64,000 nt of DNA from the NCBI GenBank assembly GCA_031216915.1, contig CM062289.1, positions 247,691,187 to 247,755,186 on the forward strand, read 5' to 3'. The DNA comes from Pictodentalium vernedei. Taxonomy: Eukaryota > Mollusca > Scaphopoda > Dentaliida > Dentaliidae. The position numbers were made by a program, and so were the translations under genes. Under the pieces are notes generated by a model. The model saw only the letters and a list, made by a program, of their open reading frames with translations, made no database searches and was not told the origin of the DNA. Below are positions 32,478 to 43,775 of this stretch, piece by piece; position 1 is the first letter of the stretch, and each line of letters begins with the position of its first letter.

Positions 32478-34287
32478 TAGCTCACCTGACTGAAAGTCAG
32501 GGTGAGCTTTTCTTATCACTCTTCGTCCGTCCGTCTGTCGTCCATCGTCCTGCGTGAAGGTGGTGTTTCAGCCTCTTTCTCCTAAACCACTGGCCACATT
32601 TTAATTAAATTTCATGTAAGTAGTGGTTATATAGGGGCATTTTGATTTTTATGCAAATTAGGTTTTGGCTCATATTGAGTAGAGGTGGGGGAAAAAAATG
32701 GCCAAATTTTTTGCACATCTTCTTCTAATGAACCACCAGTAACAGAGACTTGATATGTGGTATACAGAGTCCTTTTGAGGTTTAGAATCAAGTTTGTTCA
32801 AGAGAAGTTTGTCACCACCATTTTAAACCACCATTTTATAGATTGGCAAGAATTTTCGCCACTCCCAAAATTTCTATTTTCCAAACCGAGAGGCAGATTT
32901 GAACCAAATTTGATATGAGGCTTATTGGGTCATAAGTACTTAATTTATGCCCAAATGTTTTTTTTCCGTTGCCCCATGGGAACCGCAGGAGCTAAAAATA
33001 GAAAAAAATTAAAACACCCATATCTCCAAAACTACACGGCACTGAGAATTCTTATTTGGTGTGAAGCTTCCTTAGGACCAACAGAATGGAATGGTAAAAA
33101 AAAATTGCTATCTGTTTTATCATGGGGTACTTTTTTGGGTCTTTGAAAAAGTGCTGAGTCAGCATTTTTTAACACTGTGGGTAATGGGAAAAACATTTAA
33201 GACTACTTTTCTCCCAAACCACTGCTCCAAAATCTTTCAAATTTCACATATAACATCTTTGGAAGATTGTTTCACATGTTTATTGAAATCAATTGCCTGG
33301 GTCGATATTTGGGCACTCTATGGGAGCCCAAATGTTTAAATTAGTGCAGTATGAGGAATATTCTTTAAAAATCTTCTTCAGATCTACCAATAAGAATCTT
33401 TTGATATTTGGTATGCAGCATCCTCAGGGGGGAGAGATTCAAGCTTGTTCAAGCCAAGTCCCTGGGTTCACAATAAGGCTGAAAATTGGGGGCCCCGTTC
33501 CGGACTTAGAAATTTTGGACCAAAATCTGGAAATTTTTTTTGTTTTTTTATGCGTTTTGGTAATTTTTAAGACAAAAAATTTTTTTTTTTTTTTTACACT
33601 GAAAATTTGGGGTCTGGGTGGGACAAAATTTTGGACCAAAATCCGGAATTTTTTTTTTGTTTTTTATGCATTTCGGTAAATTTTAAGACAAAAATTATTT
33701 TTTTTTTTACACTGAAAATTTGGAGTCTGGGTGGGACAGAAAATTTTGGGCCAAAATCCGGAAATTTTTTTTTGTTTTTTATGCATTTCCGTCAATTTTA
33801 AGACAAAAAAAAAAAATTTTTTTTACACAGAAAATTTGGGGTCCGGGTGGGACAGAAAATTTTGGACCAAAATCGGGAAATTCTTTTTTGTTTTTTATGC
33901 GTTTTGGTCAATTTTAAGACAAAAATTTTTTTTTTTTCTCAACACTGAACATTTGGGGTCCGGGTGGGACTTTTTGGACCAAAATCCGGAAATTAGTTTT
34001 TTGGTTTTTTATGTGTTTTAAGAAGAAAAACAAATTTTAGGCTGAAAATATTTTGTTTGGGAAAAAAATCTGTTTTTTATGCATTTATCTCAATTTTGGG
34101 ACGTAAAAGTGCAGGAACTGAAAATAGAAGGAAAATCCTGTGTATTGTGTAGGCACAATCGCTTCATCTAGTTGGTATATGCTTTTCTTAGGAGGGGCAT
34201 ATGCAGCTCATTCAAGTCAAGTCCCTGGTTTGATATTTAGACTACCATGTCAGGTGAGCGCCTTCAGGCCCCCTGGGGCCTCTTGTT
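32478..34287 (+). mobile_element. HINE-like element H3b in the Ginger-like exon
   Basis: Starts AGCTCACCTGACTGAAAGTC and ends TCAGGTGAGCGCC, hairpin GGCCCCCTGGGGCC, TCTTGTTT. Same architecture as H3a but with only four to five array units (33480-34010). H3a and H3b have the same orientation, and only 52 bp of exon lie between them. Confidence 0.85.
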
Positions 34288-34457
34288 TATATTCTGCATT
34301 GCATGACCAGTTGCTGTCTCACAAAGCCTTCCCATTTTTTCAATAATTTCATCAACATCTGACAGAAAGGATGGCTGTGGGTCATTGGAGTTACTACCAG
34401 TTATCTCCACTGGGAGTCGAGGATGTCTCCCATACAGGAGGTAGAATGGTGAATAAC
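34288..34457 (-). pseudogene. third exon, first piece: integrase tail
   Basis: After a TTATTACAG acceptor the reading gives SPFYLLYGRHPRLPVE, a block found after the core of gypsy- and Ginger-type integrases. It continues to GHAMQNI, where the HINE-like element H3b begins. The reading resumes in the 52-bp island at 32426-32477. Confidence 0.85.
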
Positions 34458-34460
34458 CTG

Positions 34461-35008
34461 TAATAATAATAAGAACAGTTTTTTATTTTCATGCATATCT
34501 CCAAAAGAAATTGGTCTGTACAAATCTAAACAACTTGATGTCCCATTTGGGAGCTTCTAGATAATTCAGTAAAAATCAAAGAGGATGTCTAGAGCATTAG
34601 TGATTACACACAGTTGTTCAAATTATGGAAAGGATATTTTTCATCAAGCTCTTATCAGCTGTTTTTTTGGTATGTTTTATAAACCCGAACATTGCACGTC
34701 AGGGTGATCCTCCCTCCTTCATCAGACCATCCTAATAATGTACAAGAGACCTCTCAGCTTACATAGCTCTGCCCGTTCAACTACTTTCAGTGGCAGCCAT
34801 ATTACTATTTATTTATTTTTTTGGTGCTTTGGTCACTTTTTGCAGTACCGTATGGTTAATTGTTTTAAAGTCCACTTTAACCAATTGTATAAACTCAAAT
34901 CATCACTCACTGATTCACTTAAATATAATAATGTCTGTTATAGTATCGAGGCATTACAGTATCAAGGCATTATTGCCTCTAGTATAACTTGATAGAGAAG
35001 TAACTCAC
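34461..35008 (-). other. second intron of the Ginger-like gene
   Basis: About 550 bp from the CTG|GTGAGT donor to the TTATTACAG acceptor (minus strand). A/T-rich unique sequence; no other feature recognised. Confidence 0.7.
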
Positions 35009-35147
35009 CAGTTGAAGCGTGTATTGAAGATCTGTATGCAAACAAAATGCCATCCAATATATCTGCCCACCCTTCTTGCTTATCTTTGAGATGTTTCAGC
35101 AATGATCTCAGTGTCATTTGATTTTGACGCTCCACAAGTCCATTTGC
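35009..35147 (-). pseudogene. integrase exon with the catalytic Glu motif
   Basis: Joins the previous exon in phase 0, so HPQ meets ANGLVERQNQ, the conserved block that carries the catalytic Glu. It continues with LLKHLKDKQEGWADIL and ends in phase 1 at ACTG|GTGAGT. The Glu is intact. Confidence 0.88.
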
Positions 35148-35999
35148 CTGAAAATTGATTAAGAAAGAGCTTATTTTTCAAAATCATAGCTATAATCTTT
35201 GCATTTTTAAAACAAAATGTGTGCCAAGGGAATCAATTCAGGGATAGTTGAAGTCATTTGGAGATTTCCTGTCTGGGGAATAATTGGTGAAATAAGCATA
35301 ATTCAGTACATTGTGCCCAGTCGGTCACAATATGTCTTGTTTGGAGATTTATGTGAAGGTCAAACATGTCTTCACATAAGACACATCTGCTCCTGCCAGA
35401 AATAAACAGTTAGTCTCATTGCTATTCAAATAGTATAGGAAAAAAATGTTTTTTGCATGTCAGTCTGATGAATTCACTCATTTGTCTCACACATATGAAC
35501 GTAAACATGAATATATTTTGCACATAAATGGTGTATGCAATCCGCACAAAAAAGAAGATACAATTGTCTTCAGGCATTTACCTATTTCTTTTTTGACATT
35601 TCACATACTCATGCAACTATATGCTGAGTTCTCTGACAAAAAAATCCTGAGACGATAACTCCAATTCCACACACTGACTATTGCTCTGCACCTTAACCAA
35701 GGTGCATGGAACCCCCATATCACGAACTATTCTGTGTGGCAACAGGGACAGAATATGGCCACCCCAAATGAGACCTGGGAATATTTTCCCAAATTCCTAA
35801 TCCATCAAACTTTTTAAACTTACAAGGAAAACACAATTTGATAAATCCGGTGCTCTAAGAGCTATTGACTTATGAATTGGACACAAAAGCATAAGAAAAG
35901 AAAGCAAACTGTCTGGTATGCTTGCTAATTAAGGATGCAAATTTTCTCAGAATCCTTTCCATTTAATAGGGATAGAAAATTCTTGACAAAAGCACTTAC
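35148..35999 (-). other. intron of the Ginger-like gene
   Basis: An 852-bp intron on the minus strand, GTAAGT to TTTTCAG. It contains a stop-free minus-strand stretch of about 45 codons (35785 to about 35650: LIWGGHILSLLPHRIVRDMG and on) that looks protein-like but has no clear donor. It may be a fossil exon. Confidence 0.5.
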
Positions 36000-36220
36000 C
36001 TGTGGATGATAAGCACTGGTGATGTGGTGATCAACACCAGTCAACCTGTGAAGTTCTTTCTGGAGTTCATTTACAAACTCTCGTCCTTGATTGGAGATGA
36101 GCACTTTAGGACAGCCATGCCTACAGATCAGGGTGTACAGGAAGCTGGCAACAGCAACTGCAGATTTCACTTTGAGAGGAGCAGCTTCTGTCCATTTTGT
36201 GAAGTAATTGATGACTGTCA
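36000..36220 (-). pseudogene. integrase core exon (second catalytic position Asn)
   Basis: After a TTTTTTTTCAG acceptor the reading VTVINYFTKWTEAAPL begins in phase 1. It runs through a helix-rich stretch to KVLISNQGREFVNELQ and ends SAYHPQ at a GTAAGT donor. The motif is the integrase core block that normally reads LISDQGREFVN; here the catalytic Asp of the D,D,E triad is Asn. INYFTKW also has Asn where relatives usually have Asp. The first catalytic Asp would lie in an upstream exon. Confidence 0.85.
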
Positions 36221-36639
36221 CTGAAAAAAAAAATGCAGAGAGTTGGTCATAAATTCGCCCAAACAAGTTACATGTATTCTTCTGTGTTAATTATATTTCA
36301 AGGAAGATGGTATAAGAATACAAAAAACAACGTAACTGTCCTCGAAGATGGCGTTGTATGCCTCACATTTTCCAGACATTTGGATGTCGAAATTGAACTG
36401 GGCACAGTATAAGTTACATAATATATAGGAGCCCATGTAAGTTGACTTATTCAGTCAATTGAATACAACTTCCAAACACAAAACCATTTACCATACCTCA
36501 ATACAAACTTTACCTGGTAAATGTCCAAGATAGAAAACATGATGAGCAAACAAAGTTTCTAAGAACTACACCTGTTGTGTTTGCATGAAAACAAAGGCCC
36601 TCAGTGGCTGTGTGCGAAAATATTTGTCTTAAATTCTGA
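36221..36639. other. upstream flank of the integrase exon
   Basis: Presumably intron on the minus strand. I looked for the preceding integrase exon (first catalytic Asp) and did not find a convincing one. Confidence 0.4.
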
Positions 36640-37404
36640 CTTGGAAATTTTGGACCAAAATTTGGAATTTTTTTTATTATGTTTTTTATCGTTTTGCTCC
36701 ATTTTGAGACGAAAAAAAGAGAATATTTTTAGCCTTAAAATTTTGGGTCCAGTTCAGACTAAATTTGGACCAAAATTCGGAAATTTTTTGGGGGATTTTT
36801 TATGCGTTTTGTTCAATTTGGAAATGGAAGAAAAAACAATTTTTAGCCTGAAACTTTTGGGTCCGGTTCTGGCTGAAATTTTGGACCAAAATTTGGAAAT
36901 TTTTGATGTTGATTTTTTATGCGTTTTGTTCAATTTTGAGACAAAATTTTTTTTGTTTATAGCCTGAAACTTTTGGGTCCAGTTCCGACTTGGAAATTTT
37001 GGACCAAAATTTTGAAAAAAAAATTCAGTTTTTAGCTCATCTTGACAAAGTCAAGCTGAGCTAATCTCATCGCTCTCCGTCCGCTGTCCGTCGTCCGTCA
37101 ACACCATGTTTTGGTCTTCTCCTCTAAAGCCACTGGGCCAATTCAATTGAAATTTTGTGTGAGAGATGGTCCCAAAGGGGCATTTCATTTTTGTTCAACT
37201 CAGCATGCCCAGCCCCATAGAGAGGGAGTGGGGGAAAATGCTCCAAAATATTTTTAAAATCTTCTTCTCAAGAACCAGTGTGTACAATGACTTGATATTT
37301 GCTATGGAGCTTCCATATGAGGTGTAGAATCAAGTTTGTTCAAACAAAGTTCGTGAGGTAATATTTGGCTTTGTAATAGGAGGGGGAAGATTTTTGGCCC
37401 CACC

Positions 37405-38979
37405 CAGACATGTTAACCTCCTAAAAATTTTTTCAGGGAGATTGAAGAAAATTTTCAGGGAGATGACATGATTTTCAAGGAGATTTTTTTTTGCGCGTAG
37501 AAACCATGTGTGGATCGATCAATTTTAAATATAAATTAATACCAAATACCCCCTCCCCCCCCACACACACACACATAACAGGAAACAGCCCAACAACAAT
37601 ACATCAAAGGAACATACGTCAACGTTCTACTAACTGGTGGTGAGTGACCCAGACCTGTTAATCTCTGGAGGTGACTGTCAGTGAGATTTTGATGAGCTCC
37701 CAGTGAGACTCGGATGCTTGTCAGTGAGATTTTTGCATGTGGGCAGCACATCAATAATTTCCATGTTAACCCCCCCCCCCCCCCCACACACACACACACA
37801 CACACACATACATTAAACATTCCACCCTAATGTGTTTTATTTGAACAATTTGTCCTTTCAAAAGCCAAACCATAGAAATATAGAGAAAAACAGAAATCAG
37901 AAATATGGATGTGGTCATGTGCCAATATCTGAGCTTGTTCCAATGACATCCATATTTCAATGGTTTTATGTACAAAATGTTTGGAGATATTTTCGACCTT
38001 TTCAGCACTATATCAGTTATGGTGCTGTGTTGAAAGTTTTGGATCCATTTGGGTAATTATGGGTACTTGCGGCGACCTGCGGTAACCTGCGACGATCTGT
38101 GGTGTTTAGGCACACCCCAGAGCCCGGTTGTTGTGGTAATTCGATCTTCCAAAGCCCAGCGCCCCATCTAACCACACCGGTTACTCACTGGAAGTAGTTG
38201 GTCATTTATGAAGGGGATTTGGAATGGGGTGATCTTTTTTCAGTGAAACGTGAAAATTATGCCACAGCCAGCCCAGGACGAAACATCTCGGGGATATTTT
38301 GTTGTCCATTCATCACTACGAATGAAAAAACGTGCAAGTGCCGTAAATTACCAACTTTTTAGAGATTTTTTTCACCAAAAACATAATTTTTTTCACAGCC
38401 TGCTTTATAAAATTGCGAATCAGAAATTTTTTCCAATATATTGAAAATTACAGCAACTCATATGTTTGAGCCGTTTGTCTCCAAAATTGGCTATAAATTA
38501 TCTGAAAGTGAAATCCAAAATGCACAATAAATTTGTGCGTATTTTTGCACATTTTTCAATTGGACAAGATTTTATACGTATGGAATTTATTTTTTCGATT
38601 TGACTGCTACCTGTATACAAGCAAAGGTGTGCCTTTAATATATAATCAATTTCAGCAATTATCCTGCATCTCAAATTCATTTAATCCGCCTGTCAAACGT
38701 GTTGCAATAATCACAACACGGCCATTGACAGAAATGAGAATTGATCATCAGTTCTTACGTAAGTGGTGACGTTTCACACAAACTTAATGACCTTGCCATT
38801 GAGAGTAGAGCACATGCTTTTGTATTTGTAAACAAAAGCTGGTGGATTCAGTTTTTGTCTGGTATGTCGACTTTCCGGGAGATTTTTGGTCCAAATTGAC
38901 TCCCGGGCTGGAGGGCGAGCGGGAGGGGATAGCTAATTCCGGGAGAATCCCAGGCATTCCGGGAGAGTTAACATGTCTG
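37405..38979. mobile_element. hAT-like non-autonomous element with 8-bp duplication
   Basis: Ends CAGACATGTTAACCTCC and inverted GGGAGAGTTAACATGTCTG. Flanks are GCCCCACC at 37397-37404 and again at 38980-38987, and excision restores the HINE sequence GGCCCCACCCAAAATTTCTA seen in H3a. An 8-bp duplication and a CAG start suggest hAT. Internal sequence includes GT/CA microsatellites with C runs (37550-37575 and 37770-37810) and a cluster of GCGACCTGCGGTAACCTGCG-like words (38070). No transposase. Confidence 0.85.
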
Positions 38980-39289
38980 GCCCCACCCAAAATTTCTATT
39001 TTCTGAACTGATGGTCCGGTATGAATCAAATTTGGTTTGTGGTATTATTGGGTCATAAGTACTTGACCCATGCAAAAAAAAAATTCCTGCATCCCCATGG
39101 GAACCCTGGGAGCTAAAAATATAAATATTTTCAAATGCCCATATTTCCCAAACCACATGGAACAGAGAGCAGTTATTTGGTATGAAGTATCCTCAGGACC
39201 AGTAGAATTGAATGGTAAAAAAAAATTGCCATCGGTTATGTTAAGGCGTTCTGTAATGGGCATCGAGAAAATGCTGAGTCAGCATATGT

Positions 39290-40230
39290 GCAAAAGTTTT
39301 AAAAAATCTTTTCTCCAGAACCAATCATCAGAATCTTTTGATATTTGGTATACAGCATTCATAGGGGGGTCAGATAACAGTTTGTGGAAATAAAGCTCAT
39401 TGGTTCATATTTCGGCTGACTACAGGAGCCTGAAGTTTTAACATAGAGTAATATGGGGAATATTCTTTAAAAATCTTCTTCTTCAGAACCACCTGTCAGA
39501 ATCTTTTAATGTTTGGTATACATTATTGTTATGAGGGTCAGATTCAAGATTGTTCAAACCAAGTCTGTAGGTTAATATTCGGGCTTCCTATGGAAGCCCA
39601 AATTTTATCTTTGTTCAATATGGAGGGTAATTTAAAAAAATCTTCTTCAGATCCACCAGTCAGAATGCTTTGATATTTGGTATGCGACATCTCTAAGGGA
39701 GTCAGATTCAAGTTTGTTCAAATCAGATCCCTAGGTATATATTTGGGCTCACTATGGTAGCCCAAATTTTTTCTTAGTGCAATATGAGGAAATTTCTTTA
39801 AAAATCTCCTTCTTCAGATACACCAGTCAGAATGCTTTTATATTTGGTATACAACATCTCTAGGGGGGTCAGATTCCAGGTTGTTCAATTCAAGTGCCTA
39901 TGTTAATATTTGGGCTCCATATGGGAACATGAAATTTAACTTGGTACAATATGAGGGAATTTCTTCAAAAATCTTCTTCTTCAGATCCACTCGTCAGAAT
40001 GCTTTCACATTTGGTATACAACATCTCTAGTGGGGTCAGATTCAAGTTTGTTCAAATCGGATCCAACTTAGTGCAATTCGAAGAAATTTCTTTACAATTT
40101 CTCTTCTTCAGATCCAGCAGTCAGAATGCTTTCATATTTGGTACACAACATCTCTAGGGAAGTCAGATTCAACTGTGTTCAAATCAAGAGCCTGGGTTAA
40201 TATTTGGCTCTCTATGGGAGCCAGAATTGG
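39290..40230 (+). repeat. HINE core tandem units in H4
   Basis: Five units of about 175-185 bp with CAGATCCACCAGTCAGAATG-type cores near 39316, 39484, 39650, 39815 and 39980. They are more diverged from each other than the H1 units are. Confidence 0.8.
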
Positions 40231-41422
40231 CCATTTTGCTGAAAAATTAAAAATTTTGTATTCAGTACCCTCTAGAGGTGTGTAACTAAGATTAATCCAC
40301 TTAGGTTGTATCAAGGGGCTTCATAGGGGAGCTCTACATTTTATTTTATGATCAACTGAAGAAAAGGCATGATGCCCAGATTATTTTTGTCACTCCTGAG
40401 GGACTCAAGGATTGACAGTGTAGCCTATGGAGATGGCTTGCTTAATGTAGACTCATTCTTGGACTCTGTTTAAATTGTGTTCTGTTCAAGATGAGCGCTT
40501 CAGGCCCCATGGGGCCTCTTGTTTATGCATTTTTTTCAATTTTGAGATGAAAAACAAAAATAAAATTTTAGCCTGAGAATTTTTGGTCCGGCTCTTTTTT
40601 CAAAATCTAGTTCCCAAATGAATTAGAGTGCTTTTATGCGAAAATGTTTTTACTCTATGTCCTCCCCTCCCCTCCCTACCTTATTGGGGGGGGGGGGCAG
40701 TTAGATGTAACAAATTGTTTGGCTGCAAAATATATTTTGAAAGATCAACCCCACTCGCCACCCCGGGGTTCAATTAAGCAAAGGAAAAAAGATTCCTACA
40801 AAATGCATTTTGAAGGAATTAGAGTGAATTTATGTAAAAAAAAAGGACCTCTATAATAATTTCATGATTTCATTCCTCTGAAGCGCTGATGAGCCATGAT
40901 TAGCTGAATGTGATCCAAAATAATTCTTTGAACAACTTGTTTAAGAAATCTTCAGATCCACCAATCAGAATCCTTTCATATTTGGTATACAACATCTCTA
41001 GGTGGGTCAGATTCGAGTTTGTTCAAATCGGGCCCCTTGGTTAATATTTTGGCTTACTCTTGGGGCTCAAAGTTTAACTTAGTGCAGTGTGAGGACATTT
41101 CTTTAAAAACCACCTTCTTCAGATCCACCAGTCAGAATTTTCTCATATTTGATATATAACATCTCAAGGGGGATCAGATTCAAGTTTGTTCAGTGTGAGT
41201 CCCTGGCTTAATTTTTGGGCTCTCCATGGGTGGGGGTTGCAGGGGGGAGTATGTTAGGCTCAGGTTTGTTCAAATCCATTCCTTAGTGTTTTTTCATAAA
41301 ATTTCATGACTTCATTCCCTTGTAGTGTTGATGAACCATGTCTAATTGAATGTGACCACCCAAATACTTATTTGAACCACTTTGGCAGGTGAGCGATTAA
41401 GGCCCCATGGGGCCTCTTGTTT

Positions 41423-43490
41423 TGTTATGATAAGCTTCTATTCACTGTTAATGCTCTTTTATTGAGAATAGCAGCAGGAGCATAACATCAGGAATGTAGC
41501 GCGAGGTTTCCTTTTTTCGCAGTTCCAAGCTTTAGTATTACTTCACCGGCTATACTTATCTAGCGAATCTAGTATTGCGGGTGGGGGGTTTGATATATGA
41601 CTTTACATCGACCCCTCCCCCCACGCCCATATGTTCGAGGCGATTACAGGGCAGGACATAGTTCTCTTCTCATAAGCCCCGTATTCATTCAATTGTATTC
41701 AAGTCTTCCATTGCTCTTTAATGGTGGAGGGTTATTGTTCTAATGGCAACTTCAGGGGTGCAATCATTCATTAATTGGTTTGCAACCTGCGGTCGTTTGA
41801 TCATAGTTCGTATCCAAGCATATGAGTTTTGGATAAGTAACTGTTTTGGGATTCTGGATTTTTTTCATGGAACACATTCAGTTGGTATTGCTAGCCTTTG
41901 AGTAACCTGTGTGGCAGGCATGTCAGCTTATCTGGGCGACATTCTCCGAATATGGCAATTAGTCCACTCTTGAGAGATTTGTTTAGAGTCGGCTGCTTCT
42001 GGTACAATATGAATTTATTCGCCATGTTATAAAATCGCATAAGTGTCGTTTTATTCCTTCAGTTTCCTGGTTATATTTTGAATAGCTCTGATTATGCCAA
42101 TGATACAGACTGTATTCAGGCGAGGGCAGATGCAGGATTCTGTTAGTTGCATGGCTTAATATGTTTTAATCATAAGGCAGACACATCTCTTGAATAGATT
42201 CTCTTAAATTCTTGCTCATTATCAGTATAAGAGCTTATGATAATTTGGGGCTATTTGGATCAGTAATGGATATTCCTACAGGCTGTTTAAACATACCTCC
42301 TCTCTATTTTTCTTTATTATTCGGAGTTGTATATAATCATTCTCTGAACAGTCATTGATTTTAACGGACCTAGGGAACAATGATTCAAATTGGGATGGTC
42401 CTTGACGTTTTTTTTTTAATCATATCCCATTCCAGGTTCTGAATCCAGTCTTTAACTGGAAGCGGTACACAAAGGGAACCTACTCTCTCATTCTTGCAGA
42501 TTTGAGTGGTTACAGTTTGGAAGTTCATTTATTGGGAATCACTTGTACACCGGGACGTGGTCACCTGTTGGTTGGCACTGAAACATCTGAGTTCTCTCAG
42601 ATAACTTTCCATTGGGATTCGATTGGACAAGTTTAAGGTTGTAACATATTAATATCACCGGTTCTCGTCTGATCTTCGTATTAACAATGTTCTGCCCAGT
42701 CAGTACTTTGACATTTACTGCCTGGGTATTCTGGATGCAGTACACATTTTAGAAGCTTTTGATGTTATTAAAAGATCTCTGCTAAGGAAGTTGGAGCTTT
42801 ATCTTCATCTTGAGTCTTAACAGATGATTCCATTTAGATCTCGATGCCTTAGGAAAGCAATGTAATGGTCACAACAGATTAAATTTTGCTTGTAACCGGG
42901 AACCTTTAAAGCGATTATATATCCTTCAGTCTGCCTTTTATTGCTCAGAGGAGAATCCTATATTAGGTTTCTTTTCTGATATTCTTCAGTACCTTTTTTT
43001 TCACTGATTCCAGGCCGCTTCCCTCTTTGTTTTGAAGGTTAATTTCCTTCAGAAAAGAGGGTTGTGGGAGGTGGTTTCTCCTTACCTCTTCTGGCCTTAT
43101 AGTCAGTGTGTTACTATGGGTGAAGCTGTTATTGTCTATAGATAATACAGATCTCTTATGTACAGCTCGGTGTGTTGCATTCTATACAGCGTGTGTCTGC
43201 GGGCATTAGTCTCCATCTCTTGGACACACTTTTCCTAATTTTAAGCATCTTATTCTGGACTAGCCTTAAACTTGGGGCTCTTTACACCCAATTAGCATAA
43301 TTGTTTATGCTAAGTAATAAGGATTCATTTGGCTATTGTTCCTTTTATTTCTTTTTAGTGGTATGTCCTTCTCTTTTGTTGTAGAGAGAAGGATATATGT
43401 AATTCCTCATATTTTAATCTCCTATTCACCTTTGGGAGTCCTGCAGGCTTAGCAGCTGAAATTTAGCCTGTTATTCCTTAACGTCCTAGG
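41423..43490 (+). pseudogene. decayed DIRS-B coding region
   Basis: No open frame is left, but landmarks remain in order. A remnant of the RT block reads GTCAGCTTATCTGGGCGACA (41922), where intact copies encode AYLDDI. Later come the GTGTGTTACTATGG region and the 3' block GGGCATTAGTCTCCATCTC (43201), which aligns with the untranslated region of DIRS-A and DIRS-C. This is much older than DIRS-A, -C or -D. Confidence 0.55.
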
Positions 43491-43499
43491 CCCTCCAGC

Positions 43500-43625
43500 C
43501 TTTTTACTATTCAGCTGAGTCTGGGCCATTGGTACAGTAGAAAAATATGAAAGATTTATAGTAATTTGTATATTTTTTTTATACTTACCTATGGCCCAGA
43601 CAGGGATGGCCCTCCCATGAGTGTG
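43500..43625 (+). repeat. DIRS-B internal complementary region
   Basis: GAGTCTGGGCCATTGGTACA, then a TAGAAAAATATGAAAGATTT junction, then TATACTTACCTATGGCCCAG. It repeats inverted the two outer ends (27138-27165 and 44750-44800), as in DIRS-A. Confidence 0.75.
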
Positions 43626-43775
43626 CACTCACTCCTCCCTGCTGGATTTTCTACTTTATCAGGCACATAATCCGGTAAGAATGATGGCTGGTGCCAATAT
43701 CCGTGGCTTCCTGCTTGCGGCGCATGCACAGTGTATAAAGGTATGGAGGACCATATAGGACTTTAAATTTCTGGA

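Larger units (their letters stand above)
28904..36220 (-). pseudogene. Ginger-like integrase-Ulp1 protease gene, spliced, interrupted
   Basis: Read right to left, exons are 36220-36000, 35147-35009 and a third beginning at 34457. The introns have consensus borders (TTTTTCAG acceptor, CAG|GTAAGT and CTG|GTGAGT donors) and compatible phases. Together they give an rve integrase core, a GPY/F domain and a C48 (Ulp1) protease. Retrotransposon integrases do not normally contain introns or a C-terminal Ulp1 domain. That combination is known from Ginger DNA transposons, and alternatively from a domesticated integrase gene. HINE-like elements H3b and H3a lie inside the third exon. Two single-base frameshifts break the protease part. 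The exon(s) carrying the first catalytic Asp of the integrase were not found upstream. Confidence 0.75.
37031..40524 (+). mobile_element. HINE-like element H4
   Basis: Starts TTAGCTCATCTTGACAAAGT with the stem CTTGACAAAGTCAAG. It ends CAAGATGAGCGC, TTCA, the hairpin GGCCCCATGGGGCC and TCTTGTTT. The terminal words are AGCTCATCTTGA and TCAAGATGAGCG, so the inverted match is kept even though both differ from the AGCTCACCTGA version. That is compensated change at both ends. It contains a hAT-like element (37405-38979) and HINE core units (39290-40200). Confidence 0.8.
36640..41422 (+). mobile_element. outer HINE-like element (H5) containing H4
   Basis: The left part (36640-37020) has diverged units of the homopolymer-rich repeat (GACTTGGAAATTTTGGACCA). 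The right part resumes at 40526 with the same repeat (AATTTTGAGATGAAAAAC), then HINE core units at 40950-41230. The end is GGCAGGTGAGCGATTAAGGC plus the GGCCCCATGGGGCC hairpin and TCTTGTTTTG at 41422. H4 (37031-40524) interrupts it. The left end of H5 is not clear. Confidence 0.6.

Noticed and set aside
37550..37810. CA/GT-rich stretches as genes
   Set aside because: Open frames such as VCVCVCVC come from microsatellites inside a non-autonomous element.
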